Source of the DNA: Sindora glabra
Lineage: Eukaryota > Streptophyta > Magnoliopsida > Fabales > Fabaceae
Assembly (NCBI GenBank): GCA_020226215.1
Contig: CM035231.1
Location: 48,512,876-48,576,875, forward strand
Length of the DNA: 64,000 nt
Reading direction: 5' to 3'
A model generated the notes under the pieces. That model searched no databases and was not told the DNA's origin. It saw only the letters and a program-made list of their open reading frames with translations. The position numbers and the translations under genes were made by a program. The first letter of the stretch is position 1. The number at the start of each line of letters is the position of its first letter. Of this stretch, positions 34,050 through 47,609 are shown in pieces.

Positions 34050-37000
34050 ATTTTGTAATTTCATGCACTATCTCATCACATTCCTTTAAGCACCAAAGTA
34101 ACTTAACATTAGGAATAACATATACATGATTTTAATAGATTCAAATAAAGAACAAACCCTTAAAGGACACTTACTAATTTCCAATAATGACTCTACAATG
34201 ATCTTATAATCATTCTTGAGTTAAACCAAATTATTTCTAGAATTATGTAACACCATTAAGGCCTTATGAATAGCTAAAAATTCAACCACAAGAGATAAAG
34301 TGCATTTTGTATTTTTATCATATCACATACTTAAAATTTCACCTAGATAATTCCTCGCAATAATAATATTGAAAAGAGGCCATTAACCCAAGTAGAACCT
34401 ACATCTAACTTTATAACCTCATAAGGTTGAGGATGCCATTTTTTAGTTTTAGGCTTTGAAATATTCAAACCCAATTCAATTACCCTATTTCTCTTTATGA
34501 CCCAAACTCTTGCTTTATCCTCAAACACATTGTGTTCAAGCATCTAACAAATGCTTTCAACATTAATTATTGCTTCCTCATGGACAATGGCATTGCATTG
34601 GTCCTATATATGGTGCATGTTAATTCTAGAGAATGCAATCATAGCCCGCTACAATTCTTTAGAGTTTCTAAGATAAACTCGATCATTACCCAAGATAAAT
34701 GCCTTTATATATTCAACCATAAAGTAAGATTATAAATTAGTTATATTAATATCTAAAAAACGGGACCAAATGAGCTTTGTAAGCTTACGATTCTCCAGTT
34801 AATGAACCTTATTTTCTATTGCAAGTTCACATAAAGGACATAAGGTATTTGAAACTCCCATTAAGTTTTCCAATCTTTCATGCATTGGCAGAAACTCCTA
34901 GCTAGATGTCAAATCACAACTTTGTATTTATAACTAACTTCTTGATACTAGAAAATTTCCCACATTTTGATGTTGGGGTATTGAAAAATGAGAAATTGAT
35001 AAATTCTTATGTGAATAACCTAGAGCTATTTAATCCTAAAATTAGCTTATCAAGTTTTAATAACATAATGCATAATTGGTTAATCTATTTTGCATCCTTT
35101 AGACCAAATAATTTATATAAGAAATTAATATTCCATAAGTTACTATTGTTTATCAACAATGCATTTATTAGAATTTTATTATCTTGAATACTCTTCCGAA
35201 CCCATGAGCCTTGCATGTTTAGACTAAATAGGAACTTTCCATTATTTGTACCCTTACATTTTAACTATTAAGCCCTACATATCCTATACCTATAAAGAGG
35301 CATCAATATAATAAAATTGCTTTAGACATAAACCTTCATTCTTCTTAAAAAGATAAATTTAACCCTACGCCATAGGACAAAAATATGAATTTGTTAGAGA
35401 ATTGATGATATCATTATAAGCTTATCAGCTTAAGAAATTGAATTCTTTTTCCATCTAGCTAATCTATTTTATACTTTCCTAAAAAGGTACTTAAAATCCT
35501 AAACTTTAGATTTTGACATAAACTAGGGTACTCCTAAATATCTTGAATCATTCCATAATTATTGTAGCCTTATAGGATCCAATAATCCTACTCTAGACGC
35601 TCGAGATATGTTTTGAGAAAAGAATACTCCAAATTTAACTTCGTTATCGTAACTAACATTCATATTTTCCAATGATAGACCATAAATTCACATCCTTATG
35701 CACATTAACCTTAAAAATTCATCATATCATCAATAAACATAAAATAAAATATAAAAAAACTATTTTTAGAGACTTAAACCCCATGACTAAGCATTTTATG
35801 CTTAAGTTTAAACATTATCCTTAAAAATATTTCAGAACACAAAATAAATAATTATGGTGATAATAGATCATATTGGTGTAATCTGAATTAAGGTGCAAAA
35901 GACTTTGTTAGGTAACCATTAAAAAGGACTAAAAATGATACAATTGAAAGACATTACTTAATCAAATTCACATATCACAAGTAAAAAACAATCGACTTTA
36001 AAATTTTCAAAATGAAACTCTATTCCACTTTGTTATAAGCTTCTTGCATATCCAATTTAATCCTTATCAAACCTTTCCATCTCATATTCTTTGAAAATAT
36101 ATAAACTATTTCTTGTGTTAACAACTTGTTTTCTACTATCCACCTTCTTAGCACAAATATCGACTAAATTCAAGCAATTAATTTATGAAGCACTTAATGC
36201 ATTCTATTTGCCAATAGTTTAGGAATGATTTTATAAATTAGGTTGTATAAACTAATTGGCCCAAATTTGCTAAAGGTATTTGCATTTTGAACCTTTAGGA
36301 TAAGAACTATAAAAGTATGATTTAGCTTGGGGGTCAATTATCCAATTTTAAAAAATTAATGTACTACATTAATTACTTGCTCTCATACAATATCCCTCTC
36401 CCTTATCCAATTATTATCATTAAGATAAATGCAAGCTATATTATTCCTCTTTAAATTATAGTAGATAAATGGTAGAACTTTGTATTTCTATCACCTTTTT
36501 GAATCCACTACTCCCTTGATTTTTTATGCCAAATATGTTCTTGAATGCCCTAGTAAATCTATTGTTCCAATCTCTTATTTGTAGTTGTTGCAGTGAGTGT
36601 TCTCACTTCTATTAATTTATTATGCAATAATTGTAATTATATATGATTTTATCTGAAATTTTCCTTATTCCATATTTTTAGAGCATTTTTAACATTTTCC
36701 AGCTTATTAACTAATTAACTTGCATCTGATGTTGATATGGATTACATCCATATTTCATGAATAACATTTTTACAACTTTTATCATGCAACCAAGCAACTA
36801 TAAACCTAAATAGTTTGGGTCATTGATCCATATCAAAGCAAGTGTCTGATAGCAAAGAGGAGTGATTAGAAACATTTGTTACCAAATGTTTGATTGCTAC
36901 TTTTGGAAATAAGATATGCTATCAACCATTGCATATAGCCCTATCTAACCTTTTGCATATCATCTAGTTTCTTATCCTCCAATTATTTCAAGTGAAATAA

Positions 37001-37450
37001 AAGCCATAAAAATCTGCCTCAATTCCACCCATATGTTGTACAAAGTAACTAGACATTGCACATTAGAATTGCTAGTTGCATTCCCTTTAAATTATCCTTA
37101 TGATAAAGAAAATTATTAAAGTCTCACATTATTATCTTGAGATTATCCATATGCTTTGCAATCTTATATTCATGTCTACTTGAAACATATGGTAAACCAT
37201 AAGCCTATATGAAAAACCAATTTTGTGAACATCCCTTTTTTAACATATAGTGGATAATTTTATCATTTTGATCTGTGCACCTCCAATTCAACCCCTATCA
37301 TCCAATACATAGTTAAACCCCTTCTTGTACCATTAATTGGAATTGTTTAAGCATATGCAAAATATAACCTTTTATTAATTTACTCAATTTTTTTACTAAT
37401 AGCTTTAAACTTATTTAAAAACAAGCATTCCAAATGGTGAGATCAAATTA
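34050..37450 (-). pseudogene. LINE ORF2 remnant: endonuclease, RT, zf-RVT, RNase H
   Basis: The endonuclease shows AYGLPYVSSRHE (about 37190), DFNNFLYHKDN (about 37100) and FYFT-stop-NNWRIRN followed by ICKRLDRAICNG (36920-37010), the usual FTW.N...RLDRAL.N pattern. RT begins GLIRIKLDMQEAYNKVE-stop-SF (36010-36075). Its catalytic box reads FIDDMMNF (about 35720-35750) in place of FADDL. The RT C-terminal part includes a GLxLKQFY-like motif near 35330. A zf-RVT motif starts CPLCELAIENKVH (34780-34850). An RNase H-like start reads KKWHPQPYEVIKLDV (34390-34445). Frames break often. The protein would nick the target and reverse-transcribe the LINE RNA. Confidence 0.65.
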
Positions 37451-38150
37451 GAGCCCTTAGGGCTTTCACTATAGAGAGGCTTTGTTAACTCTTTGATAGT
37501 TCCAACCTATAAACTTTATAGTTGAGTTAGAGGCATGATAAAGCTCACCTTCTTAATCATAATAGCTTTAGTTTGGTTAGTAGAACTCTCTCTTGCTCTA
37601 TTTTTCCATTTTGAAATGCTAATCCTTTTTCTCATTTGAGACTCCTCTACCTTGTTACCCTAATAGAAATTTAGTTCACTTATAGAAAAGAAGAAAGTGT
37701 CACTTAGTTTTTGTTTAGACTTCATATTAGCCTTTTCTTCTATATCAGTCCTCTTATTCTTTTTTGAATGGATATGCTTTTAATCCTAATCCATTGTATT
37801 GTGTAAGAGGCCTATCCTAAATCAATTACCTATCTTGCTAAACCTTATATTAGTAAACGCCGCCTGAATTATCTCCTATACACAACCCTTCACTTTAGTG
37901 GCAAGACATGAATCTATAATTTTCCCTTGATTAGAAAGACTAGTAACACTAATGATAATTAATGAGCTTATCTGCAACTTGGCAAAATAGGCATCAACTA
38001 GCAAAATTACTTGGTCATTATGGGTTCCAAGAGACTTATCTTGAGCTAGTTGTTCACCTTGTGTCCTCCTATCAAAATAGTTAACCTAGCAATTGGCAAA
38101 CCCTACTAATTGGCTCGTGAAGCCTATTGATAAATTGCCATCAAAGGCTT
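34050..38150 (-). mobile_element. L1-type LINE relic, minus strand
   Basis: Domains of a plant L1 ORF2 run right to left from about 37450. The part from 37450 to 38150 is coding-like on the same strand (for example KIIDSCLATKVKGCVQEII), may be the end of ORF1, and stays unproven. Element ends and target duplications were not found. It is strongly decayed. Confidence 0.6.
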
Positions 38151-39109
38151 TATAAGGGGCACACGTGTCCATGGTTTATATAATTAAAAGTCTAAGTTCA
38201 AGATATATATTAACTTTTCCTTATAATTAAAATATATATCATAGATTAAGATAGAAAATGATTTTCTTTATAATTAAGGATTAATAAATTACAATTAAGG
38301 GTTAATTAATTGCCTAAGGTTTATTATAATTATACATGCACTTTTTTTTACTTTTAAAAATATGTATTAACCTTTTTTTTCTATCAAATACCTTTAACTT
38401 ATTTTTTTCTCTATTTTAAACACTGCTCTAGAAATAAGAAAAATGTGTATATTTCTAAAAATAAAATAAGTATAATTATAATTAAATTAAATTTTAAGTC
38501 ATTTAAGTGTAATTTATCTTATAATTATAATTTTAAACCTTTTAATTCATTAAAAAGTTATAAATTATCCTTATAATTCCTCATTGTAATTATATCATCT
38601 CTTCATACATCAAATTGTAGTAATTATGAACATAAACTTTCAATTATAAAATATGCTTTTCACTTTCAGGGTTTTATTAAATAATAAATTATCCCACCTA
38701 ATAATAAATACCTATTAAATCAAATATTAACCCTTTAGATTTTTTTTAAAAAAAAATTGAGAGTGTGAACTTAGGAAAGAAATAAATATAAAATTCATTT
38801 TAAAAAAACAACAAGTTCTAATAAAAAAAATTGTGGGCCTTATAACAAAATTTTTTATGTTTATCTCTCCTTAATTAAAAGATATTGATAAATAAGAAAT
38901 TGAGGAGATCCAAATCCTTTTAAATTACTAAGTGAAAAATTGACATATATTCTACATGATGTTACCATATAATTAATCATATTTCTTATTGAGTGTTTAG
39001 TTCAAGTATAGTAGAATTTGTTGCTATTACTTATCTTTGCTTTAATTCACTTCATTTGAAATCCTTTTCATCCTAAAATTTTAACAAATGTTTACTAACA
39101 AAAAAAAAA
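38151..39109. other. A/T-rich intergenic DNA
   Basis: Nothing recognisable; poly-A/T runs and ordinary filler. Confidence 0.4.
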
Positions 39110-40075
39110 CTATTTCTCTCTTTCCATTACATACTATCTATCATGGCTTATATTTCCATCAATTACTAGCCACCACTACTATCCATTAGTCACTGGCTAT
39201 TACCACCATTCATTGCTTATTGCCACTGTTACCCACTGTCACATCCGCTAGCATTATATCATCCTTCATTGTCACCTATCCATTACCATCACCACCAATC
39301 GCCATATCCTCTACCACCCCATTTTCAATCACTTACCATAATTTTTGCAATTACCATTGTCACCCACTATTTGCCATTACCCCTTACTATCCATGATAAC
39401 TATCAACTTCATCCACCATCTAATTTCATTCCACCCTATCATAATCACTAATCATTATCTCCTACACCTTTTATCTCAACCTCTATCTTTACTACCAATT
39501 ATAATCATCAATATCATTTATCATCCAATTTCACTTCACCCATCATCACAACCACCAAACCCATCTCCTATCACAACTTTCATCACCGCCCACGATTCAC
39601 TTTTTACCACGATCACCCCTCTTTCACTGCCAACCACTACCATCATTCATCTACATAACTATTAACATTATCCACCATCTAATTTTACTTCACCTATAAC
39701 CACCAACCACCATTTCTTCCACCACCCACCATCTACCACCACCACTAACCATTATTTTTGTCATCATCATTCATCATCCAATTTCACTCTACCTATCACC
39801 ATCAATAACAACCATTTCTTTTATTACCCATTATGACATCCACCATGCATTGCCATCTACTTTCACTACCATTATTGTCACTCACCATCATTTATCATCC
39901 AATTTTATTAATTATTAATATGCTTTTATCATAATTAGTGATTAATTATAATATATTCATTTGAATAGTTATCATCACTATTGTCATCATTATTATTATC
40001 CTTATTACTGCCAACATTACAACCAATGCGCCTATCACACCTATTACTATCGCTATCACTGTTATCCTACCAAAA
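39110..40075 (+). repeat. Degenerate CAC/CAT/TCA-rich minisatellite tract
   Basis: Nearly 1 kb of CACCATC, ACCACC, CATTACCA and TCATCACC words with no fixed period. G is scarce on this strand. Larger echoes recur, such as ATCCAATTTCACT / CATCTAATTTTACT before CACC words (near 39520, 39670, 39780). Open frames (39269-39451, 39345-39665) give low-complexity His/Thr/Pro/Ile peptides and are not genes. Confidence 0.75.
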
Positions 40076-40633
40076 AAATTATTCATAAATAATATTGCAA
40101 CTCTATTCCTTAACTAATAAACTAAACATTAAAAAAGGAATCATAATTATGTGATTTCATTCCCTGAGTGAATTAAAAAGATTATAGAAATAACAATTTT
40201 TTTCTCATCTTGTTTGATTTCATTCTCATAGATTAAGTTAAATGTAACTAAAATTTAAAAGTGATTTTTTGTTTTCTACTACTATCCAATTAAATTATAA
40301 TTTTTTAACTAATTAGTAAGTAATGTTATCAAAATTAAGAGAAACTACATATAAGTAATTCCTTTAAAGTCAATTATCAATAAGCAATAATAGCTTTTGA
40401 GTCAATTATTTATTTTATTACTAAATATATCCCAAATTTGGCTAGAAAACAAAAATAAAATGCTATGTTCCGTAAATTTCATGGTGTGGAAAGAAAACAC
40501 AAATGCTAGGTTGTAGTTAATTAATCACGGGAATCGAATCGCAAGCATCCAAAGAATAATTCCTTCAATTTGTGTCTTCATTATAGTTTGAGGCCCTTAG
40601 CACACTGAAGAACACAAGCAATTTTGGGAAACA
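40076..40633. other. A/T-rich intergenic DNA
   Basis: No gene or repeat recognised. Confidence 0.4.
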
Positions 40634-40955
40634 TCCATTTTCGTTCCATGAATTGTTATTTGTATAAAATTTATCTTTTGAAAATACTTTTATTTATTTT
40701 ATTTTTTATTTATTTAAATTTATCTAATTTCAATCTTTAAAAATATTTTTTAATCAATTTTATCTCTCACTGATTAAATTTATCAAATTCCATCCTTCTA
40801 CTAATATGTGTCAGACTAAGAATGGGAGATGTAATTGGATAAATTTAAATAATTAAAAGATCAAATTGAGAAAAAATATTTTTTAAAGTATGAAAACAAT
40901 ATTTAAATAAATAAAAATTAAATTAAATAAATTTACATTCTAATGAAAATGGAGT
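40634..40955. mobile_element. Foldback MITE, about 322 bp
   Basis: The left arm starts TCCATTTTCGTTCC and the inverted right arm CTCCATTTTCATT. The arms match along about 150 bp, down to a central palindrome CTAATATGTGTCAG. No coding content. Confidence 0.55.
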
Positions 40956-41385
40956 TTAAAGTCATATACAAAAAATTCTCTAACTTCTGAAACATGTAAC
41001 TCGTCCCTTAAATTTTATGTATGGTGTAAGTAATACTTTCATCTATACACAGGTTGAATTCTCTTAAAATAGAGTATAGTCCATTAAATAGGAGAATGAA
41101 ATCATTTTTTTCTCGCTGATGCTCAATTCAAATTGTATCTCCTATAACAATAATTCATGTTTTCCTAGCTCCTATCAAAAGATTAAGAATAAATATAATA
41201 ATTCGTCTTTCATTTACTAATGGAATAATTATTACATTCCTAAAAAAATCCAAAAGCATATTTCCAAATCTAGGTTTGACTGGAAATAACCATTCATTTA
41301 CAGCCTTCAAAGCCATGATTTTTTGTTGCAAAACTGAACTTTCTCCAGGCAGTAACATTTTTTAGACTGAAAATCTGGTTCAAAC

Positions 41386-42711
41386 CAGGGCGGAGGGTGT
41401 GACATTTTTTAGTAGGGTTAGAAAAATTGTTAAGAAATTTTTTTAATAGATTAAAAAAATTAGGACTATAAACAAATTAATTCAAACCCAATATATATTT
41501 GTTCCAGCTGGAATTTCATAAAAATAAATAAGCTCAATTTGGACTTGTTAAGCTTACAAAATTGAAGCTCAAGTTTGACAATTATTTGATCTGAACTTAA
41601 AAGAGTTTTCATGTATTTAATGGTTATATTCAATATGTAAAAATAAAAAAATATGACATTAAATTCTAATTTTACATTATCTATTTCTTATCTATTTTCT
41701 CAATTGATTTCTTTATTATTTTCTTCATGAAGAAGAAAATATAATGACACTTATAATGTGTAAGATAATACTATAACATTTAATACTGAATTTTAAATGT
41801 TAAATCTACGAAGTACTAAATTCATATTATTTAAATTATTTCTCATTTTAAGTACTAAATTTAGTTAATAATTGAAATTTTTTATTTTAAAATATTAAAA
41901 TTTGATATTATCATTGATTTTTATTTTAAGAGTTTCTATACAACAAATCCTTTACCCTTTGCATGGATAAAAAGAAAAGAAAATAAAAAAATAAATAGAA
42001 AAGAATTTTCCTTTTTTTTAGACAAGGAAAAAAGAAGGAAAAAATGAAAAAAATAGTTTTTGTTTTCTTGTTTTCATAGAAAAGTAAAAGAAAATAAAAT
42101 TAAATAAGTTAAGAGATATTTTTACCCTTAAAAATAAATTCTAAATTAAAGAATTAAGGGTAAAATTGTAATAAACCAAATTTTCATCCCTCTTTTTTTC
42201 CCATATGTGCAAAAAAAAAAATATGTTGGTAGGGCTTGCTTTTTTTTTTTTACTCCTCTTTTGTTTTATCACTTTTCTACCTAAGTGAAGAGTGAAGTGA
42301 AATTTTATTCTCTATTCCTTTTCTTTCATTTAGTTTCTTTTTACTCATTTTTCATTTAAACAAGTATAGAGTTAATAATTTGATATTTGTTATATATTTA
42401 ATTATTATCTCAAGTATAGAAATGAATTTGAATATATTTATCTAATAAAACCTCATTAAAATAAATCTAATAAATATTTACTTAATTTGATATATAGTTT
42501 TAACAAATTAAACAAATAAAATTTAATTTTAAGGTTGAATTTTTTTATTGATTTTTAAAGTGATGTTTGTAAGTATATTTTTATACATTAATTTTTTTAA
42601 AGGGGCCAAACCAATAATATTTTCAAAAAAATTATTATTATATGCTATTTAAAATTTTTTAAAAATTTAAGGGGTGCCATGTCCCCCAAAGCACAAAAAT
42701 CCTCCACCCTA
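41386..42711. mobile_element. hAT-like non-autonomous element, 1.3 kb
   Basis: The ends CAGGGCGGAGG (41386) and TAGGGTGGAGG (inverted, ending 42711) match at 9 of 11 bases and resemble plant hAT termini (CAGGGGCGGA). Flanking 8-mers GTTCAAAC (41378-41385) and GCTCAAAT (42712-42719) agree at 6 of 8, fitting an old 8-bp hAT duplication. The right subterminal GGGGTGCCATGTCCCCC is typical of this group. No transposase is visible inside. Confidence 0.6.
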
Positions 42712-44999
42712 GCTCAAATTCATACAAATCTTAGCTTGCTTTTGATCGAATAAATTTCAAAGAATAAGAGGAAAATAATATTTTTTTAAATTGTGAGTTC
42801 TAATAAAAAATAATAATTTTCGCAATAAAATTTATATTTTTATATTTTCAAAATTAATAAAAAAATTAATAGAAGAAAACAGAGAGTATCTAAATTCAAT
42901 TTTAAGGGAGAGAGAATAAAAAAAGGTGGATCCTAGGATACCTTAATTAAAAGTATAGGTATTAATACATTAAACACATGCCATAATCATGTCCATATAT
43001 TTTGATATATTGTTTTAATAAAATAATAGAATGTATGTTAGCCTTTAAAATTTGGGGCATAAATTTTCTGTAAGCAAAAAAGTCACCACATGAATTTTAG
43101 GCTGGGTCTAAATGTTGATGGTCATATAACTATTTTGTTGGGATTTTTATTTTTAACCTTGAATGAGAATGGATAGATGGTTGGCAACAATTTTTAAGAT
43201 CCATCTAGTACTGCTATGAAAAAAATATATATTATGTGTTTAGTGAACAAATACTGTCTTAATACATACATATAGATATAAAATTAAATCGTTACGTAGT
43301 TAATCTATAGTCTATAATATGTAATAAAACACTTAAATTATGTTTAAATTAATTGGATCATTTTACATCAAATTTTAAATAAAAGATCGTAAAACTTGTA
43401 ATTAATAAATTCACTCTAATTATCATTAATCTATTACTTATTAATACTTGGAATAATTGTATATTCACAACCTTAATTTGTTATGATTGTTGTAGTACAT
43501 TTTTAAAAAGGATTTTTTATGTAATTTAATTATGCATTTTTATTTTAAGTAAGGTGTATTTTGATGATATAGTATTGGATTATATACAATAATTAGTAAA
43601 TTGATATATTGATATCATGATTTATATGTCTAAGCAGTGAAATTGTCACTTATGTGATTATTATACATTTTGATAATTATATATACAAAAATGGAAAAAA
43701 ATTTCTTACAAACCCCAAGAATTGATCTAAAGTAGCAAAAGAAAATGTTGTCGAGTCACAATCTACTAACCTAATAATCAATGTGTGTGTATGTATATGT
43801 GTGGGTGTGTTTGTGTGTATTATATAAATGTTAACTAATATTAATAATTTTAAATTTTAATATAAAAATAATTTAAATTTATTAAATAATTGCATATAAA
43901 TTATTTTTAAAATTGAGTTTTAAATTAGGTTTAACTTTTTAAGAATTAGTGATGAAGGAGACATATGCTTTGCACATGCAATTGCCATTGAATTTTGAGC
44001 AGAAAAAAAACTTAAGTAAAGTGTTAATGATTAAAAAAAATACAAATGGTTAAATTTTAAATTTTAAATTTAAAACTACATAAAATTTAAGTAAAAAATG
44101 ATGAAACCTTGATTAGGTAAAGTGTAATTTGTCCTTTTCTTTTCACTTGATACTTTGCCTTGACTTAAAAGCTTACACTTTATGTATTATATCTCGTTTG
44201 ATATATCATATAATATAAGGATTATTAAATAACACAGTATAGTATGGTATAGTATAAAAAAATATATCATATTACAATTGATTTATTACTATATAAGATA
44301 GAAGTTTGTATAAAATTATTTTATTTTTTATTTATTGTCATGTTGTACAAGGATATATAAACTTAAAAAATAATTAATTTAATTAAAATATCATATATAC
44401 ATAATCAATAAACTATTTTAAATAAATTTTAATTGCATAATTAGGTTAAATTATCCTTCAACAACAATATCTTTTTTAAAAAAAATATGATAATATATAT
44501 ATATATATAATTTGATGTGTGATAAGTTATGACATTGATATAAGTGGTTGTGTAAGTATCTGCACCTAATTCTTTTACATGTTGATATTTATTTGTAATA
44601 GTTTTAAATAAATCCATTAAAATTTGTCAAATTATATATGTTTGTCAGATTTTAACATTTAATTATTTATGTTAAAATTTTCTTATAGTGTAAACATATA
44701 AAATAAGAGATAATTTTTACCTGTGATTAAATTTGCACTAATTATTAACTTTGGTAGAAAAAAGTTTCTCCAATTGAAATATTAATTTTGAAAATAATTT
44801 TTGCCTTATTGATACTTAATTATGAATTATTAGTGGTAGTAGGAACTAATTTTTTAATTGGAAAAAGTGAAATTTTTTTAGGAAAGCATGTTATTTTCAT
44901 TGGGAATAAACTAGGAAAAATTCTCAATTTAAAGCGTAAATAATGTTATGTAATCATACCATCATATCACCTAATAAACTAGGCAAATGTCTTGATAAA
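42712..44999. other. A/T-rich intergenic DNA
   Basis: Short GT-rich run at about 43782-43820 and an (AT)n run near 44488-44508. No coding sequence supported. Confidence 0.4.
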
Positions 45000-45620
45000 G
45001 AGACGAAATTATTATTGCCACTTGCTAGTGTCGGTAATGAGATTATTATATAAATATTTGAATATATTTTTGGCATAAGATATCCAATCAAACATAAATA
45101 ATCCAAATTAACATAATAATCCATAAGTGAAAGGGCTTTAAAGAGTCATAATAGGGTTTATAGAACTTAATGTCCAACCAAACAATGTGTCATGAAGGCT
45201 TTTTAAAGAGCATTTCACATGCTAAAAAAACACATAAGGCTCAACATCTCTGATTAGGCTTATAATAGTAGTCCAACCTAAAAAGTTCAATCGAATATAT
45301 TTGAAATTACTTGATTTCACTAGAAGAATTTAGAAAACTTCACAAGAAGCATAACTTTGAGAATACTAACTACCTGATCATGTGGTCACCTAAAATTGAT
45401 TAAAAGATCATGCCACAAGCATGTAGATCTCGAGATTCACATTTAAGGGATCCATCATTTCACATTATTTCTATGGACACCTTTATCTATGAAAGGAGAT
45501 CACTAATTAGTCGATTAGATCAACTTTACCTTTATTACACTATTAACAAATATCCTCTGAAATATAACTTAATTTGTAATTTCTCTGTTAATTTTAATCA
45601 TTAAATTTGTAATTAATCCA
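45000..45620 (+). other. Possible LTR fragment or solo LTR
   Basis: Less A/T-biased text with a TATA-like CTATGAAAGG (about 45487) followed by GAGATCACTAATTAGTC, and upstream CACAAGCATGTAGATCTCGA. The style resembles retrotransposon LTR promoters. No second copy, PBS or coding domain is in the window, so this is a weak call. Confidence 0.25.
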
Positions 45621-46965
45621 ATTTTAGATTTAGGTTTATTAACCAACGGTTACTATGCCTTTGTCCAATTGACTTTAGGAAACTTCTGCAATTCAAAGAA
45701 ATTGCAAAAACACATATATATTGGCAAGTTCAACAATAAAAAAGGTACAATAAGTCTAATAATGTCCGTATGTCCAATTTCTATTTGTTATTTAGTACAA
45801 TTATTTATATCTTGAATTTTCACTTAAAGTATGGAAGAGTCTACCCAAAAAAGAAGGACAATTCTATAGTATTTAGATTAAAAGTATGTATTGATATCTT
45901 AATTGATAATAATTATAATCATTTGCCATTTATACTATTTTGTAAGACCTATACTATTTATTACCTAAATAAGATAGTAAAATAAAATTCTCTTTTTATC
46001 CTATTTACTTCTCATATTTACTAATTACATACTTTAACAAATTAAATATAATAATTTTCTTTTTTTATTATCCCCAAATAGTTTACATAATTTTTTTTAA
46101 TTTACATTTTACCAAATATTGATTGGATTGTGATATAAAAAATCATAAAAATATAATTATTTGATAATATTAATATTTGCTTATCACACACCTTAACAAA
46201 TTAGAAATGATATTTTTTTCTTTTCTCTAAATAATTCACATAATTTTTTTTTAGTTTACATTCCACCAAATGTTGGTTGCTTTGTGACAAAAAAATTCAT
46301 AAAAATCTAATTATTCAGTAATATTGATATTAGAATTTCATATGTTCTATTATTAATGAAAAATTTTATATAAAAAATCTCAAGTCATTCAAAAATGTAA
46401 ACATGATCATAAATTGTTATTTGTAGTAAAAATACTTTTAAATTTTTAATAATGTAAAAATACATGATAAATAATAGTGTAAAATTATTTTCTTTATAAC
46501 ATCAATAAATCAATTTAAATTCTGCAAACTAGAATTAATTTACTCAATAATTTTTTTATTTTAACGTGTTAAAACAATATAACAAAATTTTGTAGTGTCA
46601 CTTTCCATTTCATTGAAAACTGTTGCAATTTTTGTACATTTTAATAAAATTTTTAGTTATTTTTACATTTTTAATGGCTTAACTTCTTGTTCATCAATAA
46701 TATTAAAAATATATTATATGGTTAATGTAAAGTTATATGAAAAATAAGCTTAAAAAATAACTAAAAACTAAGGCAAAAAGTAAAAATGAGAGCATGGGTT
46801 CATTATATCCAATATAATATCTAAAACTTAATTGACAAGGTATTAATAGAGATTGATAATGTAAAATTTTATAAAATAAATTAAAATTAAATTTTAATTA
46901 AAATAACTATTTAAAAGTACTCTTATCCTAATATATGGCTTTATATAATATCTAATTAATTAAAT
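45621..46965. other. A/T-rich intergenic DNA
   Basis: Two related stretches occur, near 46040-46190 and 46195-46330. They share ATTTTCTTTTTTT, CATAATTTTTTTT, TTTACATT, CCAAATATTG/CCAAATGTTG and TCATAAAAAT in the same order, so they look like a diverged tandem pair of about 155 bp. No gene. Confidence 0.45.
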
Positions 46966-47609
46966 TTAATTTGATTAAAAATTCTATATTTATGTTTTTA
47001 GATGATTGTGATATTTGTTAAATATTTGATTATAAAAGAACTTGTTTAGTAAATAAATAAATTTAAAATTTAATAAAAATTAAAACAAGGTTTAATTATG
47101 TCTCATTTATTTATCCCATTACTGTCAATAAATTATGAAGATATATGTAATGATTTTATTTTAGTCTAATTAATACTAATTAATATATTCACAATTACTT
47201 TTATATATTGATAATATATTTCTTAAAATAAATTATTTGTATTAATATAAATGATAATTATATGATTATTAACTCTCTGTATATTTTTGTTTTATATTTT
47301 ATTATATAATCATGAATAATCATATAATTATCATATTATATTAATACAAATAATGTATTTTATGAAATATATTATCAATATATAAAAGTAATTGTAAATA
47401 TATTAATTAGATTAAAATAAAATCATTACATATATCATCATAATTTATTGATAGTAATGAGATAATAAATGAGAAATAATTAAACCTTATTTTAATTTTT
47501 ATTTAGTTTCAAATTTATTTATTTACTAAGCAAGTTCGTCTATAATCAAATATTTAATAAATATCACAATCATCTAAAAATATAAATATAAAATTTTTAA
47601 TCAAATTAA
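46966..47609. mobile_element. Long-armed foldback element
   Basis: Arms 46966-47270 (305 nt) and 47316-47609 (294 nt) are inverted copies around a 45-nt loop and match at most positions, differing by small indels and point changes. Both carry GATGATTGTGATATTT, TATCAATAAATTATGA and ATATTGATAATATATTTC in mirrored order. Transcription through it would give a long near-perfect RNA hairpin. No target duplication was identified, no coding. Confidence 0.8.

Noticed and set aside
39269..39665. Open frames in the CAC-rich tract
   Set aside because: Low-complexity His/Thr/Pro/Ile peptides produced by the repeat; no start context or homology.
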